Part shown: positions 8,334 through 17,627 of the stretch, in pieces
Numbering within the stretch: position 1 is the stretch's first letter
Layout: every line of letters starts with the position of its first letter
Source of the DNA: Anaerorudis cellulosivorans
GTDB lineage: Bacteria; Bacteroidota; Bacteroidia; Bacteroidales; Dysgonomonadaceae
DNA length: 64,000 nt
Direction of reading: 5' to 3'
Assembly (NCBI RefSeq): GCF_025943985.1
Contig: NZ_JAPCWE010000015.1
Span: 1-64,000 of the forward strand
Notes under the pieces: model-generated
Seen by the model: the letters and a program-made list of their open reading frames with translations, nothing else
Database searches by the model: none
Told to the model about the DNA's origin: nothing
Position numbers and translations under genes: made by a program

Positions 8334-9611
8334 ATGGTTTCATCAACAGCAATAGTTTGGTGGCTCGTTTTCCTTGTTTTGTCTGCATTTTTTTCGGGCA
8401 TGGAAGTGGCATTTGTTTCATCCGATAAACTTCGTTATGCGCTCGATAAAAAAATTAAAGGTCCTTTTAATTATATTCGTAATACTATTTATGGGCATTC
8501 GCGTCAATTCTTGCTTGTTTTATCGGTAGGAAATCTTTTAGCCCTGGTTCTGTTCGTTTTTTTTACTCTTTTAAATTTTTATCCGTTGGTTGAAAAGTAC
8601 ATAACGGGATTTCCTGTTCTTAATTATCTGATTTTAATTCTGACATCTACTCTTATTATTTTATTTACGGGAGAGTTTTTCCCACGGGCTTTTTTGGGGA
8701 GAAATCCTGACCTTTGGGTAAAAATTTTAGCTATTCCGGCTTTCTTCTTTTATGTATTGCTTTACCCAATAATGAAATTATTAGTTGCTATTTCTCGCTT
8801 TTTTTTGGGCATATTCGGATGCAAAACCATTATGTCTGAGGAAAAAATGCTAGATAGGAACGATTTGGATTTGTATGTAAAACAGAGTATTGATGAGATG
8901 CCGGATGAAGCAGAGGTGGATTCAGAGGTGAAAATATTTAGGAATGCACTTGATTTCTCTACTCTTAAAGTAAAGGATTGCATGGTCCCTCGCGCGGAAA
9001 TTGTTGCGGTTAGTAGGGATACTGATATAGATGCGTTGAAAGAAAAATTTATTGAAACAGGATTATCACGTATTTTGGTATATGAAGATAATATCGATAA
9101 CATCATTGGTTATATTCATATTTGGGAAATGTTTGATAATCCGACTGATTGGACAAAGAAGATAGCTCCGGTTTCCTTTGTCCCCGATAGTATGCCTGCA
9201 TCTAAGCTCATGAATGAGCTTATGCAGGAACATAAAAATATAGCTGTGGTAGTTGATGAATTTGGAGGAACCTCCGGTATAGTAACGTTGGAAGATCTCG
9301 TAGAAGAGATATTTGGAGATATCGAAGACGAATACGATGTAGAGTCACGATTTGCCAAACAAGAAAATGAAAATGAATATGTGATTTCCGGAAGAATGGA
9401 GATCGATCAGCTCAACGAAATGTTTGGATTGGATTTACCTGAATCGGAAGATTATTCCACAGTTGCCGGACTGATATTGCATTATACTCAGCGTTTCCCT
9501 AAAACATATGAAACGGTTGATATTGGAAAATTTACTTTTAAAATATTAAAAGTTTCTGCACGAAAAATTGAGGTGGTGAAGCTTATTGAAAACAATACAT
9601 CGGATAATTGA
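8334..9611 (+). CDS. Hemolysin-family CNNM/CBS/CorC_HlyC membrane protein
   Basis: A 425-residue inner-membrane protein with the DUF21/CNNM transmembrane domain (residues about 5-160, several hydrophobic helices, LVLSAFFSGMEVAFVSS at the start), two CBS domains (about 195-315; CMVPRAEIVAV and VVVDEFGGTSGIVTLEDL) and a C-terminal CorC_HlyC domain (about 330-415). Related proteins are magnesium/cobalt transport-associated; gliding Bacteroidota have a homologue called GldE. No gliding genes are nearby, so I would not use that name. ATG 8334 is preferred to the upstream TTG at 8319, which lies inside lptC. Confidence 0.9.
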   Translation: MVSSTAIVWWLVFLVLSAFFSGMEVAFVSSDKLRYALDKKIKGPFNYIRNTIYGHSRQFLLVLSVGNLLALVLFVFFTLLNFYPLVEKYITGFPVLNYLILILTSTLIILFTGEFFPRAFLGRNPDLWVKILAIPAFFFYVLLYPIMKLLVAISRFFLGIFGCKTIMSEEKMLDRNDLDLYVKQSIDEMPDEAEVDSEVKIFRNALDFSTLKVKDCMVPRAEIVAVSRDTDIDALKEKFIETGLSRILVYEDNIDNIIGYIHIWEMFDNPTDWTKKIAPVSFVPDSMPASKLMNELMQEHKNIAVVVDEFGGTSGIVTLEDLVEEIFGDIEDEYDVESRFAKQENENEYVISGRMEIDQLNEMFGLDLPESEDYSTVAGLILHYTQRFPKTYETVDIGKFTFKILKVSARKIEVVKLIENNTSDN

Positions 9612-9747
9612 AAATTGTTGTCCTATTAAAAAACGTATTCTTTTCTTTTAAAAAGAAGGAATATCTCTTTTATTTTTGCTAACTTCGTGCCCTTGTTGGA
9701 AAGAAAATTTTTTAATAATCAAATCTATTAAATATTGATTAGCATAA

Positions 9748-11883
9748 ATGGCTACTTTACAAAAAATTAGGAATAAAGCTGGATTTCTTATCGCGGTCAT
9801 TGGTATCGCTTTGTTGGCGTTTATATTGGGAGATTTATTGACATCGGGGAGTACTCTTTTCCGTAAATCTCAGGATAAGGTTTTTGAAGTCAACGGGAAA
9901 GTCATTTCGACTGAAGAATATTTTACCCGTGTAACGGAATGGGAAAATTTTCAAAAAATGATGAGCGGCGAGAGTTCATTGGATGAAAATGCTTCTCTTC
10001 AAATTAAGGAGCTGGTTTATCAGCAGATGGTTAGAGAATGCATACTGGATGATCAGGCCAAAAAGCTTGGGCTAACGGTTTCGAAAGAAGAAATAAATGA
10101 CCTTGTGCACGGTGAAAACATATCTCCTCTTCTTCAGCAATTGCCTCTTTTTGTTGATCCGAAAACAGGAATTTATGACAGGGAAGCCTTGACAAATTTC
10201 TTTACGGCCATTAATACTCCTACAGCGTCGCTTCAACCTGAAGAGAAAGCTCTTGTTCAACAATATAAGTCAATGTGGCTGTTTATCGAGAATTTGATCA
10301 AATATCAACGTCTGGAAGAAAAATATCGAACACTTTTGGCAAGTGCAGTCATGGTAAATGATATGGAGGCTAAAACTTCATTTGATTTATCGCAGCAAAA
10401 TGCCGATTTAACGTATGTTGTGCAGAACTATTATACCATTCCCGATACATTAGTAACAGTTGAGGATAGCGAAATACGGGCATTTTACGAGAAACACAAG
10501 AAGAATTTCAAGCTGAATACTCCTATTGCAAAGATCACTTATTTTATTCGTGAAATAGCACCGAGTGATGAGGATTTTGCCGAAGTCGAGGCTCAGGCAA
10601 TGGAAGCAGCAAAAAAGCTCGCTGAGTCAACCAATCCATCAGCCGTTGTTGCCGATTATTCCGAAACACCTTACCATGATGTATATTTGGCCGCCAATGT
10701 GTTGACTGAAAGTCAACGTTCTTTTGTTTCTTCTGCTAATATTGGCGATATGTACGGTCCGGTTCGAGAAGGTAATTCCTTTCAGATTTATAAACTGATC
10801 GATAAAATTGTAGCTCCCGATTCGGTTCGTTTGCGGATGATTGTTGTGCCTACTGCAGGTGCAGGTGAACAAGATTCGTTGGTAAGACATTTTGTCGATA
10901 GTGTCTTCACTGTGATTAAAGGTGGAAAACCTTTCGCTCAAGTAGCAAACGAATTAAATCCCCAATCCAATGGAGGAGATGCCGGATGGGTAAGGGAAAT
11001 CGATATTGCTTCGGTGGGGAATGATTTTGTTCAAACGGTTTTTTCTATGCAGGTTGGAGAAGTGAGGAAGATATCGGTCCCGGGTCAGTCTATTATTGTG
11101 CAAGTGGAAGAAAAAACGAAACCCGTAACAAAATATAAATTGGCTGTGATTAATATGCCTGTAGTGGTAAGTGAACGAACATCTAACAATGTGGATAATG
11201 AATTGAATCAATTTTTATCCCTTCCGGATGTCGGCAAAAAATTTACTGAATTGGCGAAACAGAAAGGATATGCTGTTGTTCCCAATTACACAATTTCTTC
11301 AACCGATTTTTCTATTGCTCAAATACCCGGTTCTCGTCAGGTAATTCAGTGGGCATTTAACGAAAAGGAGAAAGGTGCCGTTAAAAAGTTTGATTTGACT
11401 AATTTGCGAATTGTAGCACGATTGGATAATGTTATTCCGGCGGGAACAGCTCCTTTATCAGAGGTGGCAACGGTGATTCGGAGTCAACTTGTACGTGAGA
11501 AAAAAGCTGAAAAAATCATTACCGAATTGAAATCAAAAAATTTGTCTTCTTTAGCTGATTATGCCGAGGAAATGAATACCCAGCCCGATACGGTAAGGTT
11601 CGTTAACTTTAATACCCGTAATATTGCAGGATTGGGTTTCGAACCTGTGTTAAATGCTTATTCGGCTTTCGCTCCACTTCATAAACTAATGGGGCCGGCG
11701 AAAGGAAATATGGGCGTATTTGTTGTCAATGTGGATAATCGTACGCAGGGCACAGAAACATACGATCCCAAAATACAGAAGAACAGCATGCAGAGTGAAA
11801 TTACTTATCGCTTGCAGATGCAGTCGATGGAAGTGTTGAAAGATAAACTGGAAGTTAAAGATAATCGTTATCGTTTTTATTAG
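9748..11883 (+). CDS. PpiD/SurA-type periplasmic peptidyl-prolyl isomerase
   Basis: A 711-residue membrane-anchored foldase. One transmembrane helix lies at residues about 12-32 (AGFLIAVIGIALLAFILGDLL, preceded by basic residues, no cleavage site), followed by a SurA_N-like chaperone region (about 40-210), a long helical linker, and a parvulin (PPIC-type) rotamase domain around residues 345-465 containing GGDAGWV and the MQVGEVRKIS strand. PpiD-type proteins help outer-membrane proteins leave the Sec channel and fold. Position after the envelope block fits. The gene is followed by a strong bidirectional terminator. Confidence 0.9.
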   Translation: MATLQKIRNKAGFLIAVIGIALLAFILGDLLTSGSTLFRKSQDKVFEVNGKVISTEEYFTRVTEWENFQKMMSGESSLDENASLQIKELVYQQMVRECILDDQAKKLGLTVSKEEINDLVHGENISPLLQQLPLFVDPKTGIYDREALTNFFTAINTPTASLQPEEKALVQQYKSMWLFIENLIKYQRLEEKYRTLLASAVMVNDMEAKTSFDLSQQNADLTYVVQNYYTIPDTLVTVEDSEIRAFYEKHKKNFKLNTPIAKITYFIREIAPSDEDFAEVEAQAMEAAKKLAESTNPSAVVADYSETPYHDVYLAANVLTESQRSFVSSANIGDMYGPVREGNSFQIYKLIDKIVAPDSVRLRMIVVPTAGAGEQDSLVRHFVDSVFTVIKGGKPFAQVANELNPQSNGGDAGWVREIDIASVGNDFVQTVFSMQVGEVRKISVPGQSIIVQVEEKTKPVTKYKLAVINMPVVVSERTSNNVDNELNQFLSLPDVGKKFTELAKQKGYAVVPNYTISSTDFSIAQIPGSRQVIQWAFNEKEKGAVKKFDLTNLRIVARLDNVIPAGTAPLSEVATVIRSQLVREKKAEKIITELKSKNLSSLADYAEEMNTQPDTVRFVNFNTRNIAGLGFEPVLNAYSAFAPLHKLMGPAKGNMGVFVVNVDNRTQGTETYDPKIQKNSMQSEITYRLQMQSMEVLKDKLEVKDNRYRFY

Positions 11884-11910
11884 TATTATTCGCGGTAATG
11901 TTAGATATAA

Positions 11911-11941
11911 AAAAAAGCGGGAAATTCAATCCCGCTTTTTT
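11911..11941. terminator. Bidirectional intrinsic terminator between convergent genes
   Basis: An 11-base perfect stem, AAAAAAGCGGG (11911-11921) and CCCGCTTTTTT (11931-11941), with a 9-base loop. The A-run on one side and T-run on the other let it end transcription from both the PpiD-type gene (plus) and the PPi-PFK gene (minus), whose stop codon is only 5 bases away. Confidence 0.9.
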
Positions 11942-11945
11942 ATTG

Positions 11946-13613
11946 CTATAGAAATGTCATTTGAATTCCTTTTTGTTCTAGTTGGAGGGTCTTTGTAGGT
12001 TGATCACAAACTTCAACAGGTCCGAAATATTGAATGGGACCGGGATAAACATAATCTGTTTCAATTGCCCATTTTCCCCGTTGGCTTTTAAAATATCGGA
12101 ATGGAGCACCTTCCAACTCAACCAATGCTTTCCTGATAACCGGTTTCATTTTTCCGCTGCGGCGTTCCATGTTCATCATCATAGTGATAGGGATTCCGCC
12201 GGCTATCCATTTGTCGGCAGGAGCTGTAGTATTGCGCACGGATGCCATATAGCCTGTTTTTCCACCTGCAATAAGCATGGAAGCTGTGTACCCCAATGAA
12301 TAGCAATAATCGGCATCGTAGTTTGAGGGAGCAGCTGAACGACCTTCGTATCCAAAGAAATGATGGATCGCCGAAAATTTTCCTTTGTATTTTCCCTCGT
12401 TTGTCCATTCATCTAGTTTTTTTCCTACCATTTGCGACAGCAATTCCTCCGTCTGAATCATGGAAACTTGCACATTGCCGTGAGGATCACGATCAAGTGC
12501 CAATTGTTTTGCTACTTTTTCGGGGAGGCTTGCGTATATTTTTGCATTTTCAGGAGAAAGTTTACTGATGATATAGTCACGCTGTTGTGAACGACGAACC
12601 AAATTAAACTCATCTGATGAATGTGCAAAGAAATCGTTCAGTTCTTCGATAAGTTTTTTTATTGCCGGAATAAATTCGATTAATCCTTCAGGTATGATGA
12701 TTGTTCCAAAGTTAAGTCCTTGTTCTGCCCGGTTTGCTATAATTCCTGCGATGTATTCAACTATGTCGTCGAGTGACCATTTCTTTGCTTCAATTTCTTC
12801 GGAAATAATGCAGATGTTGGGATGGGTTTGTAAAGCACATTCCAGAGCGATATGCGATGCTGAGCGTCCCATCACCTTTATGAAGTGCCAGTATTTGCGC
12901 GACGAATTGCAATCGCGTTCAATATTACCGATAAGTTCGGAATAAACCTTGCATGCTGTATCGAATCCGAAAGATGTTTCGATTTGTTTGTTCTTTAAAT
13001 CCCCATCAATCGTCTTAGGGCATCCGATTACCTGAACGCCTGCATTAATTGATTGATAGTATTCTGCCAAAACACATGCATTGGTATTTGAATCGTCGCC
13101 ACCGATAATAACCAGAGCCCTGATATCAAGTTTTTTCAGGATTTCCAAACCTTTGTCAAATTGTTCTTTGGTTTCCAATTTAGTGCGGCCGGAACCAATA
13201 ATATCGAAACCGCCGGTATTGCGGTATTCATCAATGATATCGCCCGTCAGTTCTTTGTATTCATGATTGATTAATCCCGAGGGTCCCAAAATAAAACCGT
13301 AGAGACGACTTTCGGAATGTAGGCGTTTAATCCCATCATAAATTCCGGCTATTACATTATGTCCGCCGGGTGCTTGTCCGCCCGAAAGTATCACTCCAAC
13401 ATTTATCGGGTCTTTCATCCCCGGCTGACCTTCATCTGCTACAAAATCGAGGATAGGCAACCCGTAAATGTTAGGAAAAAGTTTTTTTATTTCTTCCTGA
13501 TCGCCAGCTGATTCGGTTGCTGTCCCTTCTTTAATACGAATGTTGCCTTTTAATACTTCAGGCATTTTGGGCTTATAACTTGCCCTTGCAATTTGTAAAG
13601 CACTTTTAGTCAT
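11946..13613 (-). CDS. pfp: Diphosphate--fructose-6-phosphate 1-phosphotransferase
   Basis: Reversible, PPi-dependent phosphorylation of fructose 6-phosphate in glycolysis and gluconeogenesis. The 555-residue length is that of the long clade II enzymes found in Bacteroides, spirochaetes and plants. The N-terminal phosphate loop is GVILSGGQAPGGHN (residues 73-86). GGDDSN at 171-176 carries the second Asp that in this family replaces the ATP-site Gly and imposes PPi specificity, and PKTIDGDLKN (199-208) carries the catalytic aspartates. The start is the ATG at 13613. It reads leftward after metA with a 170-base gap, so it probably has its own promoter, which I could not define. Confidence 0.95.
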   Translation of the reverse strand: MTKSALQIARASYKPKMPEVLKGNIRIKEGTATESAGDQEEIKKLFPNIYGLPILDFVADEGQPGMKDPINVGVILSGGQAPGGHNVIAGIYDGIKRLHSESRLYGFILGPSGLINHEYKELTGDIIDEYRNTGGFDIIGSGRTKLETKEQFDKGLEILKKLDIRALVIIGGDDSNTNACVLAEYYQSINAGVQVIGCPKTIDGDLKNKQIETSFGFDTACKVYSELIGNIERDCNSSRKYWHFIKVMGRSASHIALECALQTHPNICIISEEIEAKKWSLDDIVEYIAGIIANRAEQGLNFGTIIIPEGLIEFIPAIKKLIEELNDFFAHSSDEFNLVRRSQQRDYIISKLSPENAKIYASLPEKVAKQLALDRDPHGNVQVSMIQTEELLSQMVGKKLDEWTNEGKYKGKFSAIHHFFGYEGRSAAPSNYDADYCYSLGYTASMLIAGGKTGYMASVRNTTAPADKWIAGGIPITMMMNMERRSGKMKPVIRKALVELEGAPFRYFKSQRGKWAIETDYVYPGPIQYFGPVEVCDQPTKTLQLEQKGIQMTFL

Positions 13614-13783
13614 TTACTTTCGATTTTTATGTTATTTATTACAATTCTTTACAGAAAGTTTTTAGGAACTTCAAATTTCGCAAATTTTTTTGAGATACAG
13701 AAATGAAAATATTTTTTCACTGTTTTTTCTTTTCAGAAGAAAGAAACGGTTCCTTTGTTTATGCAGATAGGGTAGGAGCAATA

Positions 13784-14719
13784 TTACAACTCGCCCAATT
13801 CTTGAATTTTCTTTATATCGAAAGGCGTAGCCTGATAAACAAAATAGTTGAGCCAGTTGATAAACAGCAAATTGGCGTGGCTTCTCCATAATACAATGGG
13901 GGGTTGGGCAGGATCGTTGTTTCGGTAATAATTTATGGGAAGTTCCACCGACTTCAGTCCTTTTTTCACATCGCGCATGTATTCATTATGGAGAGTTAAT
14001 GGCGAGTATTCTGAATGCCCGGTTACGTAAAATTCTCGTCCGCCACGTGAAGAAACAATATAGACACCGGCTTCATCGGATTGCGATAAAACGGTTAATT
14101 CAGGATGTTCGTTTATTTCCTCAATAGAAACTGTGGTATGTCTGCTGTGAGGAGCATAGAATTCATCGTCGAACCCCCTGAAAAGAGGGAAAGAAGGGTC
14201 GTTTATTTTATGTTTGAATACACCGAACAATTTCTTTTCCAATGGATATTTATTTATTCCGTAAAAATGGTACATAGCTGCTTGGGCAGCCCAGCATATG
14301 TAGAAAGTAGATGTTACATGGGTTCTAGCCCAATTGAAAATATCGGTCAGTTCTTGCCAGTAGTTTACTTTTTCGAATGGCAATAATTCAACAGGTGCTC
14401 CGGTAACGATAAACCCGTCATAAAAATTATTTCGGATTGAGGAAAAAGGCTTATAGAATTCCAAGAGATGTTCGATAGGTGTATTTTTCGGAAAATGGGT
14501 TTCCAGCTGAACAAAGTCGATCTCTATCTGTAAGGGAGAATTGGAAAGAAGCCTTATCAAATCGGTTTCTGTTGTTATTTTTAGCGGCATCAAGTTGAGA
14601 ACCGCGATTTTAAGCGGGCGAATATCCTGGGTAGAAGCACGCAAATCATTCATCACAAAGATATGTTCTTTGCTTAAAATTTCTATTGCAGGTAAGTTAT
14701 GAGGTAAATTGAGAGGCAT
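13784..14719 (-). CDS. metA: Homoserine O-acyltransferase MetA (acetyl-CoA user predicted)
   Basis: Acylates homoserine at the entry to methionine synthesis. The 311-residue MetA-type glutamine-amidotransferase fold shows the triad exactly at the canonical places: C142 in YICWAAQAA, H235 and E237 in VTGHSEY. The residue at 111, in TGAPVELLPF, is Glu. From published work on MetA enzymes, Glu111 goes with acetyl-CoA use and Gly111 (as in E. coli) with succinyl-CoA use, so this enzyme is expected to make O-acetylhomoserine despite the usual 'succinyltransferase' label. Start ATG at 14719. No other methionine gene is next to it. Confidence 0.93.
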   Translation of the reverse strand: MPLNLPHNLPAIEILSKEHIFVMNDLRASTQDIRPLKIAVLNLMPLKITTETDLIRLLSNSPLQIEIDFVQLETHFPKNTPIEHLLEFYKPFSSIRNNFYDGFIVTGAPVELLPFEKVNYWQELTDIFNWARTHVTSTFYICWAAQAAMYHFYGINKYPLEKKLFGVFKHKINDPSFPLFRGFDDEFYAPHSRHTTVSIEEINEHPELTVLSQSDEAGVYIVSSRGGREFYVTGHSEYSPLTLHNEYMRDVKKGLKSVELPINYYRNNDPAQPPIVLWRSHANLLFINWLNYFVYQATPFDIKKIQELGEL

Positions 14720-14775
14720 AGTTTCAGACAGATTGATGTAACGAAATTTATTTTAATCGGATAACTTGTTCGTGT

Positions 14776-15354
14776 TTACTTTTTTGTTTTCTTCTTTTTT
14801 TGGACACTCCATCCGAATTTGCCGATAAGTCGTCCTAAGCCGTAATAATTGCCATGTACGTAAATAAGTGGTTTAGTACGTTCCAGATCAAATTTTTCGG
14901 TTTTAGGGTCAAAATATTTCTCATCGGCTTTAATGTTGACCACCTCAGATATAAACATGTCGTGCGACCCCAATGGGATAATTTCTTTCACCCGACATTC
15001 AATCGATAGCGGGGCTTCTTCAATAATTGGAGCATTCACTATAGTGGCTTTACCCGGTGTGAGTTGCATTTCTTTGAATTTATTGTAATTCTTCCCCGAA
15101 CGAACACCGCACCAGTCAGTAGCTTTTGCCAACTCCTCCGTTGTTAGATTAATCACGTATTCTTTGTTTCGTTTGATGATATCGTGTGAGAACCTTTCGG
15201 GGCGTATAGATATATAGCACATGGGTGGATTGCTGCAAATGGTTCCCACCCAGCTTACGGTGATTATGTTGTATTCTTCGGGAGTACTTCCGCAACTGAT
15301 CATCACTGCCGGAAGCGGATAAATCATTGTACCCGGTTTCCAATCCTGTTTCAT
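14776..15354 (-). CDS. Flavin reductase-like FMN-binding protein
   Basis: A 192-residue protein of the flavin reductase-like split-barrel family (DIM6/NTAB type). Recognisable parts are the N-terminal LPAVMISCG strand, [13 protein letters not shown] (substrate/flavin loop, about residues 33-45) and [12 protein letters not shown] with the conserved RxxRxS/T-like segment. FMN is the likely cofactor. Its start ATG overlaps the stop of pyrI by the ATGA arrangement, so it is translationally coupled to the pyrimidine genes, although no direct link with pyrimidine synthesis is known to me. The C-terminus ends in a lysine run. Confidence 0.85.
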   Translation of the reverse strand: MKQDWKPGTMIYPLPAVMISCGSTPEEYNIITVSWVGTICSNPPMCYISIRPERFSHDIIKRNKEYVINLTTEELAKATDWCGVRSGKNYNKFKEMQLTPGKATIVNAPIIEEAPLSIECRVKEIIPLGSHDMFISEVVNIKADEKYFDPKTEKFDLERTKPLIYVHGNYYGLGRLIGKFGWSVQKKKKTKK

Positions 15355-15803
15355 TTCAGAATGATGTCCTCTTTTTTGATTTTTATTTCACAATAGTGGC
15401 ATTGCAGTTCAACTTTCTCTTTATCGACAATATGAAAACGGGTTTTCATCGGTTCGTTGTTACTAATGCACTTCGGATTATTGCATTTTACGATTCCGAT
15501 GATTTCGTCCGGTAAGGTCACTTTTTTCTTTTCGATTACTTCAAAATCTTTTATGATATTAAGTGTTACGTTGGGAGCAATTAAGGCGATTCGGTTGATT
15601 TCGTCTTCTTTAAAAAATTTGTCGGCAACCTTAATAATGCCTTTTTTCCCTATTTTACTGCTCCTAAGATTATTTCCGATAGTAATCCGATTATTGAGTT
15701 GTTGCAACTGTAATAACGATACCACTTTAAATAAAGCTTGTGGCGGAATGTGATCAATGGCCGTACCATTTTCCAGAGCAGCTACTTGCAATTCTTTTCT
15801 CAT
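15351..15803 (-). CDS. pyrI: Aspartate carbamoyltransferase regulatory chain
   Basis: The 150-residue allosteric subunit of ATCase. The N-terminal nucleotide-effector domain (about 1-95) begins with [15 protein letters not shown], as in other PyrI proteins. The C-terminal zinc domain has C107, C112, C135 and C138 with the expected C-x4-C...C-x2-C spacing, which holds the contact with the catalytic chain. It follows pyrB after 30 bases and overlaps the flavin reductase gene by 4 bases. Presence of an intact zinc domain and effector domain predicts ordinary nucleotide control. Confidence 0.96.
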   Translation of the reverse strand: MRKELQVAALENGTAIDHIPPQALFKVVSLLQLQQLNNRITIGNNLRSSKIGKKGIIKVADKFFKEDEINRIALIAPNVTLNIIKDFEVIEKKKVTLPDEIIGIVKCNNPKCISNNEPMKTRFHIVDKEKVELQCHYCEIKIKKEDIILK

Positions 15804-15833
15804 ATGTTTTTTATTTAAACTTTTTTCTGTGTA

Positions 15834-16766
15834 TTATACCACCTCGATCCCCATCAAATCACAAATTACGGCTTGGCGTGTAAACATGCCGTTTCTTGCT
15901 TGTTGGAAATAATATGCTTTAGGGTTATCGTCCACATCCTGATCAATCTCTTTGACTCGTGGAAGCGGATGCAACACTTTTAAGTTGTCTTTTGAATCTT
16001 TCAGCATATCGTTATAGAGCACATACACATTTTTTACCTTTTCGTATTCCATAAGATCGGTAAAACGTTCACGCTGTACGCGTGTCATGTACAGAATATC
16101 GGCACTGTTGATGGCTTCGGAGGAGAAATCCGAAAATTCATTGTATCGAATGCCTTTTTTATCGCAAAATGTTTTATACTTTTCAGGGATTTTAAGCTCT
16201 TCCGGAGCTACAAAATTGAAGGTTGGATGGAAGAAAGACAACCCCTCAATTAACGAATGAACTGCACGACCATATTTGAGATCACCTACAATAGTGATGG
16301 TAAGATTTTCCAGCGTTTCCTGTGTTTCGTAAATGGAAAACAAATCAAGCAACGTTTGAGTAGGATGCTGATTGGAACCGTCACCTGCATTGATAATGGG
16401 AACGGGCGAGATTTCTGAAGCATATCGTGCCGATCCTTCCAAATAATGTCGCATGATGATCAGATCGGCATAATTGCTGACTATCATTATGGTATCTTTC
16501 AATGTTTCGCCCTTGGTCAGACTGCTGGTGGCTGTGTCGGAGAAACCGATAACTCTTCCATGGAGGCGATTGATTGCTGTTTCGAAACTCAGACGTGTAC
16601 GTGTGGAAGGTTCGAAGAAGAGCGTTGCACATACTTTTCCTTTTAAAAAATCCCGATTGGGATTGGCTTTGAATTTAGCAGTATTATTAAGGATGCGCAA
16701 AATATCTTCTTTGTCGTAATCGTTAATGTCAACCAGACTTTTGGGTTTTATAGGATGTATTTCCAT
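15834..16766 (-). CDS. pyrB: Aspartate carbamoyltransferase catalytic chain
   Basis: Forms carbamoyl aspartate from carbamoyl phosphate and aspartate in pyrimidine synthesis. The carbamoyl-phosphate loop [13 protein letters not shown] has STRTR at residues 54-58; [16 protein letters not shown] is the second substrate motif and [10 protein letters not shown] the aspartate loop. The 310-residue length is standard. Start ATG at 16766, with a -7 element a short distance upstream on the minus strand. Forms an operon with pyrI and the flavin reductase gene. Confidence 0.97.
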   Translation of the reverse strand: MEIHPIKPKSLVDINDYDKEDILRILNNTAKFKANPNRDFLKGKVCATLFFEPSTRTRLSFETAINRLHGRVIGFSDTATSSLTKGETLKDTIMIVSNYADLIIMRHYLEGSARYASEISPVPIINAGDGSNQHPTQTLLDLFSIYETQETLENLTITIVGDLKYGRAVHSLIEGLSFFHPTFNFVAPEELKIPEKYKTFCDKKGIRYNEFSDFSSEAINSADILYMTRVQRERFTDLMEYEKVKNVYVLYNDMLKDSKDNLKVLHPLPRVKEIDQDVDDNPKAYYFQQARNGMFTRQAVICDLMGIEVV

Positions 16767-16787
16767 TGAAGTGGATTTTATCGATCA

Positions 16788-16795
16788 CAAAAATA
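16788..16795 (-). promoter_or_regulatory. Putative -7 element for pyrB
   Basis: On the minus strand this reads TATTTTTG, a match to TAnnTTTG, about 22 bases before the pyrB start. No TTTG is found at 19-21 bases upstream, so the -33 element is poor. Without it pyrB could be reached only by read-through from the upstream regulator gene. Confidence 0.4.
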
Positions 16796-16850
16796 GGAAA
16801 AAAGAGGGTGTATAAAAAGTCGCAATTTATTGAATAAATAATATTTAACA

Positions 16851-17627
16851 TTACCGGTCTCTCGATGTGTGATTTTGAGGTTTGTTTTTTTGCGATACAA
16901 ATCGGTTATTTGCATTTTCAATTTCTTTCATAAAATTCTGCCTGTATGTTTTTCCTATGGGAATTTCTTTTCCGTTAACTGTCAAACGATTTTTGTTGAT
17001 GCTTCCTATTTTGTTTTTCTTTACGATAAAAGAACGATGAATCCGGATGAAGTAGTCTGCAGGAAGAGCCTTCTCCATATTTACCATTGTCATGAGTGTG
17101 ATGATGGGCTTAGGACGTTTTTCCGTAAAAATTTTAATATAATTTTTCAGTCCTTCCACATAGATTATGTCTTCAAACAGCACATGGATAATTTTGTAGT
17201 CGGCTTTTACGAAGATACCTTCCACCGCGTCTTCTTTTTTCGACATGGAGTTGTCTTTCGGTTGCACGGTTTCATGCCAAGTAAGTGCTTTTTTGGCGGC
17301 AGTTAAAAAATTGGCATATGAAAATGGTTTCAATAAATAATCGATAGCATTTACTTTATATCCGTCAATGGCATAGTCTTTAAAGGCTGTGGTAAAGATG
17401 ATTTTTGTGCTTTCGTTAATAATTTGGGCAAATTCCAATCCGTTTATATAAGGCATTTGGATATCCAGAAATATGACATCCGGTGTTTGATTTTCCATTT
17501 CTTTCATAGCCGCTTTTGCTGATGAAAATTTCCCGGTCAACTTTAGAAAAGGTGTGTTGTTTACGTAAGATTCCAACAGGCTCAAAGCCAATGGTTCATC
17601 GTCCACTATCCAACAGTTAAGCGTCAT
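16851..17627 (-). CDS. LytTR-family response regulator
   Basis: A 258-residue two-component regulator. The receiver domain (1-120) has acidic D9/D10 and the phosphorylated aspartate D55 in IFLDIQMP, with K103 region LLKPF as the conserved lysine. The C-terminal LytTR DNA-binding domain (about 140-240) contains FIRIHRSFIVKKNKI, typical of the family. It overlaps the histidine kinase gene by 11 bases, so the two are a cognate pair. Regulated genes are probably the efflux operon it sits in, by analogy with other such arrangements. Confidence 0.93.
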   Translation of the reverse strand: MTLNCWIVDDEPLALSLLESYVNNTPFLKLTGKFSSAKAAMKEMENQTPDVIFLDIQMPYINGLEFAQIINESTKIIFTTAFKDYAIDGYKVNAIDYLLKPFSYANFLTAAKKALTWHETVQPKDNSMSKKEDAVEGIFVKADYKIIHVLFEDIIYVEGLKNYIKIFTEKRPKPIITLMTMVNMEKALPADYFIRIHRSFIVKKNKIGSINKNRLTVNGKEIPIGKTYRQNFMKEIENANNRFVSQKNKPQNHTSRDR

